A DNA stretch of 10,342 nt from Desulfatitalea sp. Lineage in GTDB: Bacteria; Desulfobacterota; Desulfobacteria; Desulfobacterales; Desulfosarcinaceae. Shown piece by piece: positions 5,176 to 10,342 of this stretch; the first letter of the stretch is position 1; each line of letters starts with the position of its first letter. Below the pieces are notes generated by a model. It saw nothing but the letters and a program-made list of their open reading frames with translations. It did no database searches and had not been told where the DNA came from. Both the position numbers and the translations under genes were made by a program. Location: positions 1 through 10,342 of the forward strand of contig JABDRH010000139.1 in the NCBI GenBank assembly GCA_013041835.1, in the 5' to 3' direction.

Positions 5176-8100
5176 TTACTCCCAGTTGGCCGCCGAAATC
5201 TGAGCAAAGATCTGGTCGTTGTCAAAGCCTTTCAGGTGGATGGCGCCCGAGCGGCACGAGGCGACGCACAGGCCGCAGCCTTTGCACAAAACGGCGTTGA
5301 TCTGCGCCTTGCCGGCATGCATGCGGGCGTCCGCTTCAATGAACGATGGCGCCGAGTAGGGGCACACCGACACGCAAACACCACAACTGGCGCACATCAT
5401 CGGGTCCACCTGGGCCACATTGCCGCTGGTGTGAATCTTTCCCCGGGCCAGCAGGGTCACGGCGCGACTGGCCGCGGCCCGTCCCTGAACAATCGCTTCA
5501 TCAATGGGTTTGGGGTAATGTGCCAGACCGCAAAGAAACACACCGTCGGTGGCGAATTCCGAGGGGCCCAACTTGGCGTGCTTTTCCACGAAGAAGCCGT
5601 CTTCATTCAAGGGCACCTTGAAAAACTGGGCCAAGGTTTCGTCCTTGTTGGGCAATACCGCCGTGGCCAAAGAGAGCAAGTCGGCCTCGATGGTCATGGG
5701 CATGCCGAGGACGTGGTCCGTCACCGTCACCTGGATCTTGCCGTCGGCCAGGGCCACTTGCGGCTTATGTTCCAAATCGTAGCGCACAAAGATGACGCCC
5801 TTTTCCCGGGCCTCTTTATAAAGGTATTCGCGTTCTCCATAGGTCCGGATATCCCGGTAGAGAATAAAGATGTTCATGTCCGGGTTGCGCTTTTTCAGCT
5901 CCAGGGCATTGTCGATGCTGTGGGTGCAACACACCCGGGAGCAGTAGGGCCGCTGGGGTTCACGGGAGCCGACGCACTGGATAAAGACGGCGGCCTGGGC
6001 TTCGGATAGCGCCGGGTCGTTCGCCGCTTTCAACCGTTGGTCCATTTCCAGGCTGGTCATGATGCGCGGGTCCTGGCCGTAGTTGTATTCTTCGGGCTGC
6101 AGCGGCGTGCCGCCGGTAGCCAGCACGGCGATGCCGTGCGCCACTGCCTGGGTGTCGCCATCGGTCGACAGGGTCGATGTGAAATTGCCGACAAAGCCGT
6201 CCACGGCGCTCAATTGGGTGTTCAGGTGGATGTGGATCTGCTCGTTGTGATCCACATCGTCAATGAGTTCGGCCAGTTTGTCGGCCACCAGGTCGCCGCT
6301 GACGGTTTTATAGATGTTGTGGGCCTGGCCGCCCAGCCGGTCGCTGCGCTCGACGATATGGGTTTCATACCCCTGGCGAGCCAGGGTGCGAGCGGCCGTC
6401 ATGCCGGCGATGCCGCCGCCGATGACCAGGGCGGTCGGATTGATATCCAGCTCGGCCTCCTGCAGCGGCTGCATCAGGCGCACCTTGTTGACCGCCATGC
6501 GCACCAGGTCCTTGGCCTTCCGGGTGGCCAGGTCGGGGTTGTTCTTGTGCACCCACGAGTCATGGTTGCGGATGTTGGCCATTTCAAACAGGTATTTGTT
6601 GAGCCCGGCGGCGGTGAGGGTCTCCTGGAAAAGAGGCTCATGGGTCTTGGGCGTGCAGGCGGCCACCACCACGCGGTTGAGTTTTTTCTGCTGGATGATC
6701 TGGGCCATCTGATCCTGAGTGTCCTGGGCGCAGGAGTACAGACTGTCGGTAGCGTATTCCACATAGGGCAGCGTGGCGGCGTATTGGGCCACCGAAGGCA
6801 CATCCACCACGCCGGCGATGTTGATGCCGCAACGGCAGACGAACACGCCGATGCGCGGTCGTTCGCCGATTACATTGGTCTCGGGCACCACTTCGGCCTG
6901 CTTGGTGGCGGTGTTGCGGCCGGCGGCCAGGATCTCCCCCGCGGCCGCGGCCGCGGCGCTGGCGTCCACCACGGACTGGGGAATGTCCTTGGGGCCCTGA
7001 AAGGCGCCGCACACATAGATGCCCGGTTTGCTAGTGGCCACCGGCTCGAAACTGCTGGTCTTGCAGAAGTTGCCCTCGGTGAGTGCAATGCCCAGCTTGT
7101 TGGCCAATTCGACGGTTTCCGGCGGGGTCTCAAGACCGATGGACAGCACGATCATGTCGAACTGCTCTTCGGCCAGGCTGCCGTCGTCATTGACGTAGCG
7201 CACCGACAGTTCGTCGCTGCCGCGCACCGGGTCGATGGTGTGCACCCGGCTGCGCACGAAGCGCACCCCCTTATCCTGGGCATTGTTATAGAAACGCTCG
7301 AACTCCTTGCCGTGGGTGCGCATGTCCATATAGAAAATGGCGCACTCCAAATCATCACCGGCATGCTCCTTGGCAATCACGGCCTCCTTGATGGCGTACA
7401 TGCAGCATACCGATGAGCAGTAGCTGTTATCGCAACGGTTCTGGTCCCGGGAACCCACGCATTGGAACCAGGCGATCTTTTTGGGCGCCTTGTGATCCGA
7501 GAGGCGCACCAGGTGGCCGCTGGTGGGGCCCGAAGCCGAAAGCAGACGCTCCATCTCCATGGAAGTGATCACATTGGGGTGGTTGGCATAGGCATAACTA
7601 TCAAACTTGGTAGGATCGAACGGCTCAAAACCGGGGGCCAGGATGATGGCGCCCACGTCCAGTTCAACGATTTCGTCTTCCATCTTGTGGTCGATGGCGT
7701 TGACCCCACAAAATTCAGTGCACACCTGACAGCCGCCGGTCTTGAAATGGACGCACACGTCGCGGTCGATGGCCGGCGTGTTGGGCACGGCCTGGGCATA
7801 GGGCACGTAGACCGGTTTGCGCCCTTTCAATCCCATGTCGTATTCGGATCGGATTGTTTCGACCTTCGCCTTGGCCGTCACGTGCGTTTTGATCTTTTCC
7901 AGTGAAATGTGTCCCGTCGGGCACACCGACGCACAGGCGCCACAAGCGATGCAGGCGTCGGTCTGAAGGTGAAAGGGCGTATCCACTTCAAGCGACAAAC
8001 CCCGTCCGGTAAGGGTAATGGCGTTGTTGCCCATCTTTTCGCACATGCGGGTGCACAGGCCACAGAGGATACAAGTATCATTTTCGGTCTTAAAGCGCGG

Positions 8101-8439
8101 TTCGTCAATGCCGTACGCCTTGGCCAGTTGCTGCAGCGCCGGAACCTCCGGACAGCGTGCCAGCAGCAGTTCGATGATCAGCTTGCGCCCCTTGATCACT
8201 TCTTCGGAATCGGTGGTCACCGCCATGCCTTCCCAGATGGGATAGTTGCAGGCGGTGACGAAACGGGTGCGGCGACCGTCGAACAGCGCCACGGTGCACA
8301 CGCGGCACATGCCCGCCGGGTCCAGGGCCTTGTGGTGACACATGGTGGGAATCTCAATGCCGTATTTCTCCGCCACCTGGAGAATGAATTGGCCCTCTTC
8401 GCCTTGAACGGTCTGACCATTGATCTTAAAGGTAACCAT
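5176..8439 (-). CDS. hdrA: HdrA-like fused flavoprotein with NuoG-type [2Fe-2S] N-terminus and duplicated HdrA segments
   Basis: 1087 residues, far longer than ordinary HdrA (about 650). Domain order: a NuoG/Fe-hydrogenase-type [2Fe-2S] domain (C34, C45, C48, C64); ferredoxin motifs C123/126/129/133 and C163/166/169/173; a further C229/C237/C240/C244 site; and a first HdrA part from about 260 to 510 with FQCVGSRDQNRCDNSYCSSVCC at 325-346, split here as FQCVGSRDQN and RCDNSYCSSVCC. A second HdrA begins at 529 (RIGVFVCRCGINIAGVVD), with an FAD Rossmann motif VIGGGIAGM (672-680), GGQAH (703-707) and FIQCVGSRE...YCSRVCC (819-838). The C-terminal ferredoxin motifs are C1016/1019/1022/1026 and C1052/1055/1058/1062. 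HdrA is the bifurcating flavin subunit of soluble heterodisulfide reductases; here it should take electrons from MvhD and NuoF. Start ATG at 8439 with AGGAG 3 nt upstream, 21 nt after nuoF. The first HdrA part has no GxGxxG. Confidence 0.93.
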   Translation of the reverse strand: MVTFKINGQTVQGEEGQFILQVAEKYGIEIPTMCHHKALDPAGMCRVCTVALFDGRRTRFVTACNYPIWEGMAVTTDSEEVIKGRKLIIELLLARCPEVPALQQLAKAYGIDEPRFKTENDTCILCGLCTRMCEKMGNNAITLTGRGLSLEVDTPFHLQTDACIACGACASVCPTGHISLEKIKTHVTAKAKVETIRSEYDMGLKGRKPVYVPYAQAVPNTPAIDRDVCVHFKTGGCQVCTEFCGVNAIDHKMEDEIVELDVGAIILAPGFEPFDPTKFDSYAYANHPNVITSMEMERLLSASGPTSGHLVRLSDHKAPKKIAWFQCVGSRDQNRCDNSYCSSVCCMYAIKEAVIAKEHAGDDLECAIFYMDMRTHGKEFERFYNNAQDKGVRFVRSRVHTIDPVRGSDELSVRYVNDDGSLAEEQFDMIVLSIGLETPPETVELANKLGIALTEGNFCKTSSFEPVATSKPGIYVCGAFQGPKDIPQSVVDASAAAAAAGEILAAGRNTATKQAEVVPETNVIGERPRIGVFVCRCGINIAGVVDVPSVAQYAATLPYVEYATDSLYSCAQDTQDQMAQIIQQKKLNRVVVAACTPKTHEPLFQETLTAAGLNKYLFEMANIRNHDSWVHKNNPDLATRKAKDLVRMAVNKVRLMQPLQEAELDINPTALVIGGGIAGMTAARTLARQGYETHIVERSDRLGGQAHNIYKTVSGDLVADKLAELIDDVDHNEQIHIHLNTQLSAVDGFVGNFTSTLSTDGDTQAVAHGIAVLATGGTPLQPEEYNYGQDPRIMTSLEMDQRLKAANDPALSEAQAAVFIQCVGSREPQRPYCSRVCCTHSIDNALELKKRNPDMNIFILYRDIRTYGEREYLYKEAREKGVIFVRYDLEHKPQVALADGKIQVTVTDHVLGMPMTIEADLLSLATAVLPNKDETLAQFFKVPLNEDGFFVEKHAKLGPSEFATDGVFLCGLAHYPKPIDEAIVQGRAAASRAVTLLARGKIHTSGNVAQVDPMMCASCGVCVSVCPYSAPSFIEADARMHAGKAQINAVLCKGCGLCVASCRSGAIHLKGFDNDQIFAQISAANWE

Positions 8440-8460
8440 GATCTCCTAGTCCTTTACAAA

Positions 8461-10314
8461 TTAACGGATTTGAATGGCGTCGAACTTACAGCCATCATAG
8501 CAAATGCCGCACTTGATGCAGTTTTCCTGAATGATGGCGTGGGGCGCCTTCTTCTTGCCCGTCACCGCCTCCTGGGGGCATTTCTTGTAGCACAGTGTGC
8601 AGCCGGTGCATTTTTCAGCATCGATTTCATAGTGGAACAGCGGCTTGCACACGCCGGCGGGGCACTTGTGGTGTTTGATGTGGGCTTCGTACTCCTCCCG
8701 GAAGTAAAGGATGGTGGTGAGCACCGGGTTGGGCGCCGAAGTGCCCAGGCCGCACAGGGAAAACTTTTGGATCATGCTGCCCAACTCTTCCAGCAGCGCC
8801 ACGTCGCCCTCGCGGCCCTGGCCGTCGCAGATACCTTCCAGGATCACGAGCATCTGCTTGAGGCCTTCACGGCAGGGGTTGCACTGGCCGCAAGACTCGT
8901 CCACCAGGAATTTGACGAAGTAGCGGGCCAGGTCCACCATGCAGGTATTCTGGTCCATGACGATCATGCCGCCCGAACCCATGATGGAGCCCACCTTGGT
9001 CAGTTCATCGAAATCCACGGGCAGGTCAAGAAAGCGTTCGGGGATGCAACCGCCCGAAGGACCACCGGTCTGCACCGCCTTGAACTGCTTGCCCTTGCGG
9101 ATGCCGCCGCCAATATCGAAGACAATCTGGCGTAAAGTGGTGCCCATGGGCACCTCCACCAGGCCGGTGTTGACCACCTTGCCCACCAGCGAAAAAATCT
9201 TGGTGCCTTTGCTGAACTCGGTGCCGATGCTTTGATACCAGTCGGCGCCCTTGTTGATGATCAGGGGTACATTGGCATAGGTTTCCACGTTGTTCAGGTT
9301 GGTGGGTCCGTCACGGAAACCTTTTTCCACGGTGTGGACATACTTGGCTCGCGGGCGACCGGGGTTACCTTCCAAAGAGGCCATCAGGGCCGTTGATTCA
9401 CCACACACGAAGGCGCCGCCGCCGCGGCTGATCTTGATGTCGAAATCCATGCCGCTGCCCAGAATATTTTCACCCAGCAGGCCAACCTCCCGGGCGCGGT
9501 CCAAAGCGATGGTCAGGTTGGCCACGGCCAAGGGGTATTCATGGCGCACGTAGACATACCCCTCTTTGCCGCCGATGGCTCGCGCGGCGATGAGCATGCC
9601 TTCGATGACACTGTGGGGATTGCCTTCGAGCAAGCTTCGATCCATGTAAGCACCCGGGTCACCCTCGTCCGCATTGCAGATAATATAGCGATCGCCATGA
9701 TGCTTGGCGCAAGTGGCCCACTTGATGCCGGCAGGGAAACCGCCACCGCCGCGGCCTCGCAGATTGGCCCGCTTCACCTCATCGATGATCTTGGCCGGCT
9801 GCATGTCGAAAAGCGCCTTTTCCAAAGCCTTATAGCCACCCACCGCCAGGTAATGATCGATATTGGTGGGATCGATCAGGGGGTTGACCCCGAGAATCTC
9901 GCGCTGCTGCAACTTATAAAAGGGGATCTCTTCATCCTTGGCGTATTTCTTTTTTTTATTCGCTGGATCCTTGAAGAGAATCTTGTCCACCAACTCACCG
10001 TTTTTCAGCGTTTTCTGAACGATGTCGGGAATATGTTCCACCTTCACCTGGCAATAGAAGGTGCCCTCGGGATGGATCACCATGATGGGGCCCTTTTCGC
10101 AGAAGCCGTGGCAGCCGGTAAGGCGCACTTCATATTCATCTGCCAGTCCGTTTTGGTGGAGCTCTTCCGTAAGCACCTGTTGGACGTTTGCGGTCCCATA
10201 AGCGCCGCATCCGGACCCGGAGCAAAGCGAAATCAGTTTGTTGCCGGCCGCCTTTTCGGTGTCCAGGTCTGTTCGGTAGGACTGCAAGGCTTCTCGATTC
10301 GCAAAAGTAACCAT
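8461..10314 (-). CDS. nuoF: NuoF-like NADH-binding flavoprotein with thioredoxin-like and ferredoxin extensions
   Basis: 617 residues. The N-terminal thioredoxin-like [2Fe-2S] domain has C31, C36, C68 and C72. The FMN/NADH core follows, with NLRGRGGGGFPAGIKW (184-199), NADEGDPGAYMDR (214-226) and GGGAFVCGESTALMASLEGN (298-317). The N3-type [4Fe-4S] site is C475/C478/C481 (SCGQCNPCR) with C521. The C-terminal ferredoxin domain carries C569/572/575/579 and C599/602/605/609. This arrangement is that of NuoF-type subunits of cytoplasmic bifurcating hydrogenases, NAD-linked formate dehydrogenases and Hdr complexes (HydB/HndC-like), not of membrane complex I, whose NuoF lacks the end domains. It oxidises or reduces NAD(H) and passes electrons to the NuoG-like front of the downstream HdrA. 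It is the first operon gene visible. The ATG at 10314 has GGAGG 12 nt upstream (10331-10327), a rather long gap. No NuoE partner is in the window; one may lie just beyond the right edge. Confidence 0.94.
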   Translation of the reverse strand: MVTFANREALQSYRTDLDTEKAAGNKLISLCSGSGCGAYGTANVQQVLTEELHQNGLADEYEVRLTGCHGFCEKGPIMVIHPEGTFYCQVKVEHIPDIVQKTLKNGELVDKILFKDPANKKKKYAKDEEIPFYKLQQREILGVNPLIDPTNIDHYLAVGGYKALEKALFDMQPAKIIDEVKRANLRGRGGGGFPAGIKWATCAKHHGDRYIICNADEGDPGAYMDRSLLEGNPHSVIEGMLIAARAIGGKEGYVYVRHEYPLAVANLTIALDRAREVGLLGENILGSGMDFDIKISRGGGAFVCGESTALMASLEGNPGRPRAKYVHTVEKGFRDGPTNLNNVETYANVPLIINKGADWYQSIGTEFSKGTKIFSLVGKVVNTGLVEVPMGTTLRQIVFDIGGGIRKGKQFKAVQTGGPSGGCIPERFLDLPVDFDELTKVGSIMGSGGMIVMDQNTCMVDLARYFVKFLVDESCGQCNPCREGLKQMLVILEGICDGQGREGDVALLEELGSMIQKFSLCGLGTSAPNPVLTTILYFREEYEAHIKHHKCPAGVCKPLFHYEIDAEKCTGCTLCYKKCPQEAVTGKKKAPHAIIQENCIKCGICYDGCKFDAIQIR

Positions 10315-10342
10315 GGTTGAAGATAACCTCCGATCACCGCAG

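Noticed and set aside
5163..5176. Hairpin ACCCG-ACGA-CGGGT at the hdrA stop codon
   Set aside because: Only a 5-bp stem with no T-tract on either strand, so it is not an intrinsic terminator; it may be chance or a minor RNA-processing site.
4923..5225. A 100-aa protein ending at the TGA at 4923
   Set aside because: It joins an untranslated leader to the truncated front of MvhD. The TGA is better read as selenocysteine and the real start is 5123.
6938..6962. GC-rich alternating run (gcggccgcggccgcggcg) as a repeat or unusual element
   Set aside because: It encodes the alanine run (VDASAAAAAAG) that is normal near the end of the HdrA flavoprotein fold; codon use explains it.
7878..8108. Second selenocysteine or frameshift within hdrA
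   Set aside because: The 1087-codon frame is uninterrupted, and the HdrA positions known to be Sec in some species read as Cys here.

Overview
The window looks like the chromosome of an anaerobic sulfate-reducing bacterium of the Desulfobacterota, probably a member of the Desulfobacterales. Three things suggest this: a dsrC gene, a siroheme-decarboxylase (AhbA-type) gene, and a long cluster of heterodisulfide-reductase-like and NADH-dehydrogenase-like iron-sulfur proteins, one of which appears to be a selenoprotein. No rRNA, tRNA, insertion sequence or CRISPR array was seen.

Layout. Positions 1-503 (+ strand) hold the 3' end of a type VI secretion VgrG gene, followed by a weak hairpin/T-tract terminator. 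Everything else is on the minus strand and reads right to left. A six-gene, closely spaced operon runs from 10314 to 1759: a NuoF-like NADH-oxidising flavoprotein (617 aa), a 1087-aa HdrA-like protein with a NuoG-type [2Fe-2S] front end and two complementary HdrA segments, an MvhD-like subunit with an in-frame UGA (Sec67) and a convincing bacterial SECIS hairpin, two FrhB/AsrA-related 4Fe-4S proteins (315 and 351 aa), and an FNR-type FAD/NAD(P) protein with a C-terminal four-cysteine cluster (281 aa). Downstream is dsrC with its own promoter and strong terminator, then ahbA, which ends convergently to vgrG. No gene-free stretch exceeds 300 bases.

How the genes fit together. The operon resembles the FlxABCD-HdrABC type of NAD(H)-linked soluble electron-bifurcating complex, but in this window it has NuoF and a fused double HdrA and lacks recognisable HdrB and HdrC. 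It carries two separate pyridine-nucleotide-binding flavoproteins, at the two ends of the operon. A reasonable inference is a cytoplasmic complex that couples NAD(P)H, ferredoxin and a further, unidentified thiol/disulfide or redox partner, with MvhD passing electrons to HdrA. The neighbouring DsrC, a disulfide/trisulfide-carrying protein of sulfite reduction, is a candidate partner by proximity only. The most striking feature is the undeclared selenocysteine codon: ordinary gene callers would split or truncate the MvhD gene.
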